DNA of 64,000 nucleotides from Corynebacterium kroppenstedtii. Lineage in GTDB: Bacteria > Actinomycetota > Actinomycetes > Mycobacteriales > Mycobacteriaceae. Shown one piece after another: positions 52,873 through 60,632 of the stretch (position 1 is the stretch's first letter; each line of letters starts with the position of its first letter). The stretch is from assembly GCF_003243515.1 (NCBI RefSeq), contig NZ_QFRA01000016.1, positions 5,887 to 69,886 of the forward strand, in the 5' to 3' direction. The notes under the pieces were generated by a model. The model worked only from the letters and a program-made list of their open reading frames with translations, made no database searches and had not been told where the DNA came from. The translations under genes were made by a program, and so were the position numbers.

Positions 52873-54551
52873 CCATCAGTCTTGGTATGCCGACGATGCC
52901 ACCCACCGCCCCTGACGGCGTCGGCAATCTTCGTGCTAGGGAGAGATTCCAGCAAGCTGCCCGCCATGATCTAAAAAACTCGGTCCAGCGCCACAACTTG
53001 CGGATGGCGACGCACACGATTCGCGATAAGCGCGCCCGTGTCGTCGGCGAAATCGACGATTGGCAGCAGCTTCGCGACGCCGGGTCGGCCATTAAGCGCG
53101 ATGTGATGGCTCGGATGCCTGAGCTTCTGGAGCAGTTTGAGGAAGCCGTCACCGCCCGTGGTGGTCATGTGCACTGGGCTCGCGACGCTAAAGAGGCCAA
53201 TGAGATCATCACCGGTCTTGTTAAGGAGACGGGTGAGAAGAAGGTTGTCAAGATTAAGTCGATGGCGACGATGGAGATCGGCCTCAACGACGCTCTAAAA
53301 GAAGCTGGAATTGAGGCGCGTGAAACGGACCTGGCGGAGCTGATTGTCCAGCTTGGTCATGATCGTCCGTCACACATCGTGGTCCCTGCGATTCACCGTA
53401 ACCGCGCTGAGATCCGGGACATCTTCATCAAGGAGATGCCCAACACGGATGAAAGCTTGACGGATAATCCCGCAGACTTGGCCGAGGCATCGCGGCTCTT
53501 CTTGCGCAAGCAGTTTATGGATGCGAAGGTCGCCATTTCTGGCGCTAACTTCGGTATCGCAGAGACGGGCACGCTGTCCATCGTCGAGTCTGAGGGTAAT
53601 GGCCGCATGTGTCTGACCTTGCCTGAGACCTTGATCTCTGTGATGGGGATTGAAAAGCTCTTGCCGACGTTCAAGGACCTCGAGGTGTTCTTGCAGCTGC
53701 TTCCTCGGTCCTCTACTGGCGAGCGCATGAACCCCTACACCAGCCTGTGGTCGGGAACAACTGACGACGGGCCGAAGAACTTCCACATCGTGCTCATTGA
53801 CAATGGGCGCACACATGCGCTGGCGAATGCCATCGGCCGTGAAGCGTTGAAGTGTATCCGCTGCTCCGCGTGCTTGAACGTGTGCCCGGTGTACGAACGA
53901 GCTGGTGGCCACGCCTACGGGTCAACCTACCCAGGCCCGATTGGTGCCATTTTGACGCCACAGCTTGCCGGTATGGAATCCGCTGAAGATCCCAATGCCT
54001 CGCTCCCCTATGCCTCCTCATTGTGCGGTGCCTGCTTCGAGGTCTGCCCCGTCGAGATCGACATCCCGTCCGCGTTGCTGGAGCTTCGCCACCAGAAGAT
54101 TGAGCACCACCGGCCGAAGTTCGAAGGCATGATCATGAGCAGCATGGGGCTTGTCTTCGGGAACAAACAGATTTGGAACTTCTCCGCCCGAGCCGCTGTG
54201 TTGGGACGAGCTCTCGGATGGCCGAAGGGGAAGATCACGAGCCTGCCCGGCTTCCTCTCTGGGTGGTCGAATGTGCGTGATACCGCAATTCCGCCGAAGA
54301 AATCGTTCCGCGCGTGGTTTGCTTCCGAGGAAGGCAAGAGAACTCTGGCCGCTGCCCGGAAGGAAGGCATTCCGGATAACAGTTTCCGCCATGCTGATCA
54401 CAACACTGGCGACGCCTCCGAAGTGAAGGTCAGTGAACCTGGTGAGCGGACAACGTCATCGAAGCCTCTCGAGCATGTGCTGGACGACGCTACTTCTAAG
54501 TCTGATGCACACGACAGCAGTACTAAGAATTCGTCGAAGGAGGGGAAGTAG
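52869..54551 (+). CDS. lutB: Lactate utilisation protein LutB (Fe-S/ferredoxin subunit)
   Basis: 560 residues. An N-terminal LUD-type domain (about residues 60-300) precedes two 4Fe-4S motifs, CIRCSACLNVCPVYERAG and CGACFEVCPVEID, and a C-terminal extension rich in Lys/Ser/Asp (last 60 residues). Longer than the 470-residue B. subtilis LutB, mostly because of this tail and about 35 residues at the N-terminus. GTG start inside the lutA stop. Electron route to the respiratory chain is family knowledge. Confidence 0.95.
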   Translation: MTISLGMPTMPPTAPDGVGNLRARERFQQAARHDLKNSVQRHNLRMATHTIRDKRARVVGEIDDWQQLRDAGSAIKRDVMARMPELLEQFEEAVTARGGHVHWARDAKEANEIITGLVKETGEKKVVKIKSMATMEIGLNDALKEAGIEARETDLAELIVQLGHDRPSHIVVPAIHRNRAEIRDIFIKEMPNTDESLTDNPADLAEASRLFLRKQFMDAKVAISGANFGIAETGTLSIVESEGNGRMCLTLPETLISVMGIEKLLPTFKDLEVFLQLLPRSSTGERMNPYTSLWSGTTDDGPKNFHIVLIDNGRTHALANAIGREALKCIRCSACLNVCPVYERAGGHAYGSTYPGPIGAILTPQLAGMESAEDPNASLPYASSLCGACFEVCPVEIDIPSALLELRHQKIEHHRPKFEGMIMSSMGLVFGNKQIWNFSARAAVLGRALGWPKGKITSLPGFLSGWSNVRDTAIPPKKSFRAWFASEEGKRTLAAARKEGIPDNSFRHADHNTGDASEVKVSEPGERTTSSKPLEHVLDDATSKSDAHDSSTKNSSKEGK

Positions 54552-54553
54552 TC

Positions 54554-55201
54554 ATGGGATTCCGGTCTACGTCCGCTAAAGAAGAGATCCTCGGGCGAAT
54601 CCGCAACGCAAACAAACTGGCTGGTGTGCCGTCGGAGCCCTATCCCATTCCACGGGACTACAGGACCAACCGGACCCGGTCCACCGACGAACTGGTCGAT
54701 CTCCTCGAAGACCGATTGGTGGATTACAAGGCCGATGTTCACATCGTTAAAGAGGCTGACCTGCCCTCGACGGTGGCTGATCTCTGCCGCGAACATGGGT
54801 TCTCCGCGATCGGAGTAGCCGAGGGCATCGACGAGTCTATTTATTCTTCAGTCTCAGCTGACGTTGAGAAGGATGATCGCTCCACTGATACTCACAAGTT
54901 GGGGCGCTTTGATGCGATTATCACGGAGTCTCACGTCAGTTCCGCACAGACGGGCACGATCTACCTGGATGGGTCGGCAACGAATGGGCGACGTGCCCTG
55001 ACGTTGGTCCCCGACTGTCACTTGTGCATCGTGCGGGAGGAGTCGATTGTCTACGGTGTTCCTGAGGCTATTGATCGCCTCAACCCGGAGATGCCGATCA
55101 CTCTTGTCTCTGGGCCGTCGGCGACCTCTGATATTGAGTTGAGTCGTGTTGAAGGGGTTCACGGACCACGAACTCTGATCGTGTTGATTGTTCGGAAGTG
55201 A
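54554..55201 (+). CDS. lutC: Lactate utilisation protein LutC (LUD domain)
   Basis: 215 residues. Single LUD domain with the family blocks GRFDAIITESHVSSAQTGTIYLDGS and RALTLVPDCHLCIV. Third part of the lactate oxidase complex. The ribosome site GAAGGAGGGGAAG is strong and overlaps the lutB end, so the operon is translated as a unit. A 7-base hairpin lies 18 bases after its stop. Confidence 0.95.
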   Translation: MGFRSTSAKEEILGRIRNANKLAGVPSEPYPIPRDYRTNRTRSTDELVDLLEDRLVDYKADVHIVKEADLPSTVADLCREHGFSAIGVAEGIDESIYSSVSADVEKDDRSTDTHKLGRFDAIITESHVSSAQTGTIYLDGSATNGRRALTLVPDCHLCIVREESIVYGVPEAIDRLNPEMPITLVSGPSATSDIELSRVEGVHGPRTLIVLIVRK

Positions 55202-55218
55202 CTGGTAGATCGGACATT

Positions 55219-55240
55219 CTCGCGTGATTGCCGACGCGAG
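55219..55240 (+). terminator. Hairpin after lutC
   Basis: CTCGCGT pairs perfectly with ACGCGAG across an 8-base loop, 18 bases after the lutC stop. Only TT follows, so it is a weak terminator candidate for the lut operon. Confidence 0.45.
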
Positions 55241-55354
55241 TTACCCCGCGTGTTCGTACTTTCACGGCGGAGTGCTAAGGTAGTTTCGTCGTGCGGTGAA
55301 CACCCCGTTATCCGTTGAATCAGTGTCAAAGGATCGTGGTGTTTTGCCGGTGAT

Positions 55355-55427
55355 GCCTCCGTAGCTCAGGGGATAGAGCGTTGGTTTCCGGTACCAAAGG
55401 TCGCAGGTTCGAATCCTGTCGGGGGCA
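55355..55427 (+). tRNA. tRNA-Arg (anticodon CCG)
   Basis: 73 bases that fold into a full cloverleaf. Acceptor GCCTCCG/CGGGGGC (one G-U pair), D stem GCTC/GAGC, anticodon stem TTGGT/ACCAA with loop TTCCGGT giving anticodon CCG, and T arm GCAGG-TTCGAAT-CCTGT. It reads CGG codons. The 3' CCA is not encoded (ACA follows), as is common in actinobacteria. A hairpin lies 6 bases after it. Confidence 0.97.
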
Positions 55428-55432
55428 CAGTA

Positions 55433-55477
55433 AAACCCCGCTTTGATCAGTACAGATACTTGGTCAAAGCGGGGTTT
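55433..55477. terminator. Bidirectional terminator between tRNA-Arg and the HicB-like gene
   Basis: AAACCCCGCTTTGA and TCAAAGCGGGGTTT form a perfect 14-base stem. On the minus strand TTTT follows within the stem end; on the plus strand only a weak T-rich stretch follows. It sits between two converging transcription units. Confidence 0.85.
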
Positions 55478-55486
55478 AGTCTTTAT

Positions 55487-55687
55487 CTAACTAGCTTGCT
55501 TAATCGTCTCTACCTCAATATCCACGTCATCTTCTTTTATTCCTGCAAGATAAGCGATCGCTTCCCGCATTTCATCCGCGGCATCATCGAGGTTTTCCAC
55601 CTGGGACACGGCACCCACTTCGGGGCACACGAGGACCCAGACATCACTACTTGTTCCTGGTTCAGCTGTGACAGTAAAAGTAGACAT
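55487..55687 (-). CDS. HicB-like antitoxin-family small protein, orphan
   Basis: 66 residues from the ATG at 55687; a TTG at 55720 would add 11. The VWVLVCPEVGAVSQVENLDDAADEMREAIAYLAGI pattern is that of actinobacterial HicB-like proteins with a partial RNase-H-like fold. No HicA-type toxin (small dsRNA-binding-like ORF) is found beside it: a terminator lies downstream and a 125-base gap upstream. It may be a solitary regulator. Function uncertain. Confidence 0.75.
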   Translation of the reverse strand: MSTFTVTAEPGTSSDVWVLVCPEVGAVSQVENLDDAADEMREAIAYLAGIKEDDVDIEVETIKQAS

Positions 55688-55812
55688 TATTAACCCACCA
55701 TCCTTCTTTTCCTCGGTCAAAGCCGGTATATCGTTTTCTATTGTATTGCTTTGAACCCAATGGGAATGAAAGTTATTCGGGTTACATGCCTCGGAGGACG
55801 GCGGCGGGCGGG

Positions 55813-57120
55813 TTAAATCAGTAGCTCCCCTAGGACAAAGCCTGAAACAACCGCCGTTGCAATAGCCACCGTACCCGGAATAAGAAACGGGTGGTTAAAC
55901 ACGTATTTTCCGATCCGCGTGGTTCCTGTGTCGTCCATTTCCACGGCCGCGAGAAGTGTCGGATATGTCGGCAAAATAAACAAAGAACTTACTGCCGCAA
56001 ACGATGCCACCGCGATGACAGGGCTTACCCCCACAGCCAATGCCGCTGGCATGAGTGCCTTCGCCGTGGCGGCCTGAGAATACAACAAGGCCGCAGCAAG
56101 GAACAACACCACAGCGAGCATCCACGGATAGTCCGTCAACACGCCCCCGGCTAAATCTTTGATCTGATCCAAGTGGGCGTCAATAATCGTTGTTCCCAGC
56201 CATGCAACACCCATGACACATATGCAGGCGGACATGCCCGACTTAAACACCTGGGTTGTCAAAATTTCAGCAGCCGGTAGCTTGCATACAAGTGTAATGA
56301 TCGTGGCTGTGGCCAGCATCAACGCAATGATGGCTTCATTCCTGGGCAATGTCAGATGTGAAATTAACCCCACCTGGTCGGAAATCAAAGTCGCATAGAC
56401 CATCACCGCAATAATTGCGACGAGAAAAACCCACACCGAAAGTTTGGAATTCTTTGTGGGGATATAAGCTTTTTGACCTTGTGTGCGCTTCAGAAGCCCT
56501 TTAGCTAATCTTTCTTGATAAATCGGGTCATCGCTTAACTCTTTACCAAGGTGATTAGTTATCAGCGCCGCAGGAAAAATAGCCAAGAAAGTGGACGGAA
56601 TAACCACAGCGAGGAGCGTCAGATAGCTCACCCCATGGGGCTCCATTAGCGACGCCATCAGAACGACCGCAGCCGAAATCGGTGACGCGGTAATCGCTAT
56701 CTGGGACGCGACAACAGAAATGGATAGCGGTCGAGACGGGCGGACACCTCCCTCTTTAGCTACTTCGGCAATGACCGGAAGCGTCGAGAAAGCGGTATGT
56801 CCCGTGCCGGCCAATAACGTCATGAAATATGTGACAATCGGGGCAACGAATGTGACTCGTTTGGGGTTTTTTCGCAAAAAGCGTTCCGCGACATGAACCA
56901 GGTAATCCATTCCCCCGGCCAACTGCATCGCGGCAATTGCCGAAATGACGGACATGATAATGCTGATGACGTCGAACGGGATCTGTTCATAGGACACCGG
57001 AACTCCAGTCAGCCCGAGGGCAAGTACCCCCAGACCGCCGGCGAAGCCGATTGCTATCGAACCTAAACGGGCCCCCAGAACAATAGCCGCCAAGACAATC
57101 AATATCTGCAGTGCAAGCAA
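55813..57120 (-). CDS. dcuA: Anaerobic C4-dicarboxylate transporter, DcuA/DcuB family
   Basis: 435 residues, about 10-12 membrane spans. Exchanges fumarate, malate, succinate or aspartate. Several stretches match E. coli DcuA as I remember it: NPKRVTFVAPIVTYF, IAITASPISAAVV, FKSGMSACICVMGVAWLG, ALLYSQAATAKALMPAAL, and MDDTGTTRIGKYVFNHPF. The start is a TTG, which aligns with the E. coli Met; a stop codon lies seven codons upstream and no other start fits. No regulator or fumarate reductase gene is near. Direction of transport in the cell unknown. Confidence 0.93.
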   Translation of the reverse strand: MLALQILIVLAAIVLGARLGSIAIGFAGGLGVLALGLTGVPVSYEQIPFDVISIIMSVISAIAAMQLAGGMDYLVHVAERFLRKNPKRVTFVAPIVTYFMTLLAGTGHTAFSTLPVIAEVAKEGGVRPSRPLSISVVASQIAITASPISAAVVLMASLMEPHGVSYLTLLAVVIPSTFLAIFPAALITNHLGKELSDDPIYQERLAKGLLKRTQGQKAYIPTKNSKLSVWVFLVAIIAVMVYATLISDQVGLISHLTLPRNEAIIALMLATATIITLVCKLPAAEILTTQVFKSGMSACICVMGVAWLGTTIIDAHLDQIKDLAGGVLTDYPWMLAVVLFLAAALLYSQAATAKALMPAALAVGVSPVIAVASFAAVSSLFILPTYPTLLAAVEMDDTGTTRIGKYVFNHPFLIPGTVAIATAVVSGFVLGELLI

Positions 57121-57419
57121 AAAATCGAGGCTTTCTACTCACGCGTAAATAGGTGAACCAACGGGCGCGACCGCGTCATCATCGCCAGCGTTTACAACGG
57201 GCCGTAACCCGGAACGCTTGTGATCCGTCAACACACTATACCCCTGGATTCACATCCCCAACACTCCAGAAAAAGCTGCAATTTTCCTAACATTCGCTCT
57301 CGGTAGAGGGAGAAAAGCATGCCGATGCCTGCCAGCACATGCCTGACACGCCCGATTCGCCGTCGATGATCTATGTATCGACGGCGAATAAGCGCTCAAT
57401 CTGGTAGCTGAAGGGGATT
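57121..57419. other. Gap between dcuA and the cytochrome gene
   Basis: 299 bases. On the dcuA side TTGTG-N4-GTCAA at 57218-57231 resembles a CRP/FNR-type site, about 100 bases before dcuA. On the other side a 12-base hairpin follows the cytochrome gene. I see no gene. Confidence 0.5.
57356..57388 (-). terminator. Hairpin after the cytochrome gene
   Basis: TTCGCCGTCGAT and ATCGACGGCGAA make a perfect 12-base stem with a 9-base loop, 32 bases past the stop codon at 57420. No T-run follows, so it may instead be an operator for dcuA, which is transcribed in the same direction below it. Confidence 0.55.
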
Positions 57420-58931
57420 CTAACGCGCGCTGACCTGGCCAAATCGACTTGCGACGGGAGCCAAAACGAGGGGTCGCGCCGCCATCACAGCTGCTACTGC
57501 GACAGCTAGGCCACCGATGAACCAAAGGAAACCGCCCCAGTTCGCTGAGTCATTACCAGCAAACATGTGATTCAGATTTTCGCGGAAGCCTGTCGCGAAG
57601 ACGAGGAAGACGTGGACGATAACGAAGAAAACGAAGAAGATCATCGTCGGATAGTGAATATGACGGGCTACCGGGGCGGGATATAGCTTGTTCAAGGTTT
57701 GTGCCTTTTTCGGCCACCATTCACTCATGCGCACGCCTGAGATCGCAGCTAAAGGGGCAGCAACGAAAATCACCAGGAAGTACATGATTTGCTGCAAACT
57801 ATTGAAGTTCTCCCAACCATGTTCCGCCGGCCAATCGAACGATGCATACTGAAGCGCCGCAGACAGGGCGTTCGGGAAAACTTTCCAACTAGTGGGTACC
57901 AGACGCGTCCAGTGACCCGTGGAGAACAAAAGCACAACGAAAACCACGCCGTTGGCCAGCCACAACACATCAAGTGAGGTGTGCAGCCACAAGAAAATAC
58001 TGATCTTCTTACCGCCTCGTTTCGATTGCCACACAGCGGGAGGCTTTTGCTGATGACGCACTAGTAAACCAGTCCGGATAATCAGCAACATGAAGAAGAA
58101 GTTGAGGTAATGCTGCCATCGAGCCCACAGTGGGAAACCGGGATCCGGCTCCGGCGAAGGATCATATTCGCCGGGATATCTGTCTACCCACTGAGAGACG
58201 GCATCCAGACTCATCAGCCACCGCGCGGCAACAACCACAATGACCCCAAGGATAAGCAGTCCAGCCGCAACGAGGCCAGCGAACTTACCCCACTGCATCA
58301 GGCTTTTTTCACCGATCATGATCGGTTCGCGCTGCTTCTTCTTATCCTTCTTCCCGGATTTCTTGGCTGCGTCTTTGCCGGTCTTGCCTGTTCCGGCCTT
58401 GTCAGTGCCGGATTTCTTATTACCCGGCGCTTTCGGGCCACCGGGTTTATTCGCAGCTGGGGCTTTTGCGCCTGGTTTACCTGGTGCACCTGCGCCTGGT
58501 TTGCCCGGCTTACCTGGTGCGCCAGGTTTCTTTGCTCCGGGTTTACTGGGGGCGCCGGGAGCGGCTGCTCCAGCCGCCGATGGTGTCTTCGGCGCACCTG
58601 GAGCTGATGGGGCTTTTGGCGCACCGGGTGCCTTGGGGGCACCGCCTGCCTTAGCAGCCGACGGAGCCTTCGCTACCTTTACATCGCCGGATGCCGACGG
58701 AGCCTTCGGCGCTCCTGGTGCTACCGGAGCTCCAGGAGCTTGCAACTTAGCGCTGAGCTTCGGTTTTCCGCCCGACACCGCGTCGTCCCCCTGAGTAGTG
58801 GCGCTATCAACCTCGCGCGGCTCCACCGCCTCCGTCGTCGTGTTGTCGCTGTCGAACGCGGATGTTGCACGTTTTTTCGAGGCCTCCGATGGGGATGGGC
58901 TCCCCGGTGGGGGTGGAGGAACTGGCGACAT
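57420..58931 (-). CDS. Cytochrome b561/formate-dehydrogenase-gamma-like membrane protein with a collagen-like N-terminal extension
   Basis: 503 residues from ATG 58931 with GAGGAGAG upstream. Residues 1-200 are low complexity: Pro/Ser-rich at first, then repeats of PGAPK, APGKPG and GAKAP (about residues 60-170), ending in a Lys-rich stretch. Residues 210-500 hold about five spans. Candidate heme His are in ARWQHYLNF, RTGLLVRHQ, WLHTSLD and ARHIHYPTMIFFVFFVIVH. The membrane part resembles b-type subunits of formate dehydrogenases and hydrogenases, but no partner dehydrogenase is nearby. The tail may lie outside or tether a partner. Electron partners unknown. Confidence 0.75.
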   Translation of the reverse strand: MSPVPPPPPGSPSPSEASKKRATSAFDSDNTTTEAVEPREVDSATTQGDDAVSGGKPKLSAKLQAPGAPVAPGAPKAPSASGDVKVAKAPSAAKAGGAPKAPGAPKAPSAPGAPKTPSAAGAAAPGAPSKPGAKKPGAPGKPGKPGAGAPGKPGAKAPAANKPGGPKAPGNKKSGTDKAGTGKTGKDAAKKSGKKDKKKQREPIMIGEKSLMQWGKFAGLVAAGLLILGVIVVVAARWLMSLDAVSQWVDRYPGEYDPSPEPDPGFPLWARWQHYLNFFFMLLIIRTGLLVRHQQKPPAVWQSKRGGKKISIFLWLHTSLDVLWLANGVVFVVLLFSTGHWTRLVPTSWKVFPNALSAALQYASFDWPAEHGWENFNSLQQIMYFLVIFVAAPLAAISGVRMSEWWPKKAQTLNKLYPAPVARHIHYPTMIFFVFFVIVHVFLVFATGFRENLNHMFAGNDSANWGGFLWFIGGLAVAVAAVMAARPLVLAPVASRFGQVSAR

Positions 58932-59463
58932 CGTAGATCTCTCCTCATCAAGTCAAGCTCGTCATTAAGGCGCGGCAATCCTGGTCCCGGTGTCCGAGTG
59001 CGACGGTTGTACCCCACCACCGGGTTGTCCACGCTGAGATAACCACCGATATACGGTCAGTATCTTTCGTAGATAGCCCAAGCGAGCGGACTCACAGAAC
59101 CGTCACGACTGATCGTCGCGATGAAAGAATATCAACAGCTTACTGTGAACAGTGTCACTAAAGGGTGAAAAGCCACAGATCTGAAAATCACCACTCCCCC
59201 CGGATGATGCTCGACAGCCATTACCTGTTGCTCTCCCCGACTATTACCCGTTTCTGAAAACGCAAAATACCTCGCCCGGGAAAACGAGTAATCCCAGAGG
59301 ACCTCTATTACTGTGGCCATAATCTCGATGAACGCACAGCGCATCAAACGACCTATCTCTATACTTGATACATAGCACTGCTTGGTGTTCGGATACGACC
59401 GAATTCATTCGGTCGCCTACCGGAATAAGCGTCGTCAATTGATTGAGATGAAAGGACACAGCA
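58932..59463. other. Intergenic region between the cytochrome and DUF2188 genes
   Basis: 532 bases with no convincing gene; minus-strand frames of 70-120 codons here have no domain and run antisense to DUF2188. It holds a CRP-like site at 59144-59159 and a nested repeat AGTAAT-CCC-AGAGG-A-CCTCT-ATTACT at 59287-59312. Confidence 0.55.
59144..59159. promoter_or_regulatory. Candidate GlxR/CRP-type binding site
   Basis: TGTGA-ACAGTG-TCACT matches the half sites of the remembered GlxR consensus TGTGA-N6-TCACA at 9 of 10 bases; the inner TA is not conserved. It is about 213 bases before the cytochrome start and 305 before DUF2188. Confidence 0.4.
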
Positions 59464-59676
59464 ATGGCAGATACCGTTATCGAGACCTACAACGAAGCTG
59501 GTGGGTGGAAGAACCGCCCTCAGGGTAACGAGCGTGCAACCAGCACCCACGCAACCAAAGAGGAAGCTGTCGAATACGGCCGTAACCTCGCCAAAGAGCG
59601 CAAGGGTGACCACATCATCAAGAATATCAAGAATCTGGACGGCACTATTTCTGAGCGTCATTCTTACTCGGAATAG
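59464..59676 (+). CDS. DUF2188 small protein
   Basis: 70 residues. The DUF2188 layout is clear: GGWKNRPQGNERATSTHATKEEAVEYGRNLAKERKGDHIIKN, then DGTISERHSYSE. These are small beta-alpha proteins that may bind nucleic acids, with no fixed function. AAAGGA lies seven bases before the ATG. It stands alone, followed by a structured region before sir2. Confidence 0.88.
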   Translation: MADTVIETYNEAGGWKNRPQGNERATSTHATKEEAVEYGRNLAKERKGDHIIKNIKNLDGTISERHSYSE

Positions 59677-59702
59677 TTCGGAGTAATAAAGAACGAGCCT
59701 AC

Positions 59703-59775
59703 GAAGAGCACACGGTTTAATATCCCGCGCCACTTACTAAGGGTGGCAGGGAAAGCATAATAGCCGGTGCTCTTC
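59703..59775. repeat. Nested inverted repeats between DUF2188 and sir2
   Basis: GAAGAGCAC at 59703-59711 pairs with GTGCTCTTC at 59767-59775. Between them lies a second hairpin, TCCC-GC-GCCAC to GTGGC-A-GGGA, at 59723-59752. There is no T-run. It could be a structured 3' end, a small RNA or a processing signal. Confidence 0.5.
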
Positions 59776-59839
59776 TCATGGCTCCGTTAATCACACCACA
59801 ATTCCTAGCAGTACCGCTCTCCCACTGCGCGAGCACCGA

Positions 59840-60625
59840 GTGAATCTGATGTATCCCAATACAACTGTTATCTCTTCTACTGACCCACTTTCACCTAGTC
59901 TTCGCACCGCTCGAGACCAAGCGCGCAGCGTTGAAATATTCACGGGAGCGGGGATGAGTGCTGATAGCGGTTTAGATACTTTCCGCGATGCCGAGACTGG
60001 TTTATGGAGCCACGTGGACCCCCAAGCGATGGCCAGTATCGATTCGTGGCGGGAAGATCCCGATCCCATGTGGGCCTGGTATCAGTGGCGGGAACACTGT
60101 GCGCGTGAAGCGCAACCTCATGCCGGGCACAAAGCGTTGGCCCGGTGGGGTGCGCGCAATGGGGTGTCGATGCACACCACGACCCAAAATATCGATGACC
60201 TGCACGAACGCGCGGGAGCAACAAATGTTGCGCACCTCCACGGCCGCTTGAACGAATATCGGTGCAGTGTGTGCGGAAAGCCCGCGCCTGGTGAAGAACC
60301 CCCGGCCCACCCAGTTGAGCGGCTCGCTCCCTCTCGCTGCGTGGAGTGCGGAGGAACAGTTCGCCCTAATGTCGTGTGGTTTGGCGAGGCCCTGCCGTCT
60401 AAGGATTGGTCAGAGGCAGAAGCAGCTATGAACGACGCTGACCTGGTTGTGATTATCGGGACGTCCGGCGTCGTTTATCCGGCAGCATCATTGCCGACGC
60501 TTGCCGCGCGCCGTGGCACCCCCATCGTGGAGGTCAGCCCGGCCGAGACCGACCTCACTCAGTTAGCTACGTGGTCGATCCGGGCGAACGCCGCTGAGGG
60601 GTTGCCCTGGCTCGTCGACCAATAG
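59840..60625 (+). CDS. cobB: Sirtuin (CobB-like NAD-dependent protein deacylase, class III type)
   Basis: 261 residues; start GTG 59840, or ATG 59849, neither with a good ribosome site. Removes acyl groups from lysines using NAD. FTGAGMSADSGLDTFRD, TQNIDDLH and catalytic His in AHLHGRL are present; four zinc Cys at about 142, 145, 167 and 170. WYQWR (Tyr81 and Arg84, YxxR) is the class III signature that lets SIRT5 and CobB take succinyl and malonyl groups. Converges on the HAD gene with 7 bases between stops. Confidence 0.93.
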   Translation: MNLMYPNTTVISSTDPLSPSLRTARDQARSVEIFTGAGMSADSGLDTFRDAETGLWSHVDPQAMASIDSWREDPDPMWAWYQWREHCAREAQPHAGHKALARWGARNGVSMHTTTQNIDDLHERAGATNVAHLHGRLNEYRCSVCGKPAPGEEPPAHPVERLAPSRCVECGGTVRPNVVWFGEALPSKDWSEAEAAMNDADLVVIIGTSGVVYPAASLPTLAARRGTPIVEVSPAETDLTQLATWSIRANAAEGLPWLVDQ

Positions 60626-60632
60626 TCTTCTT

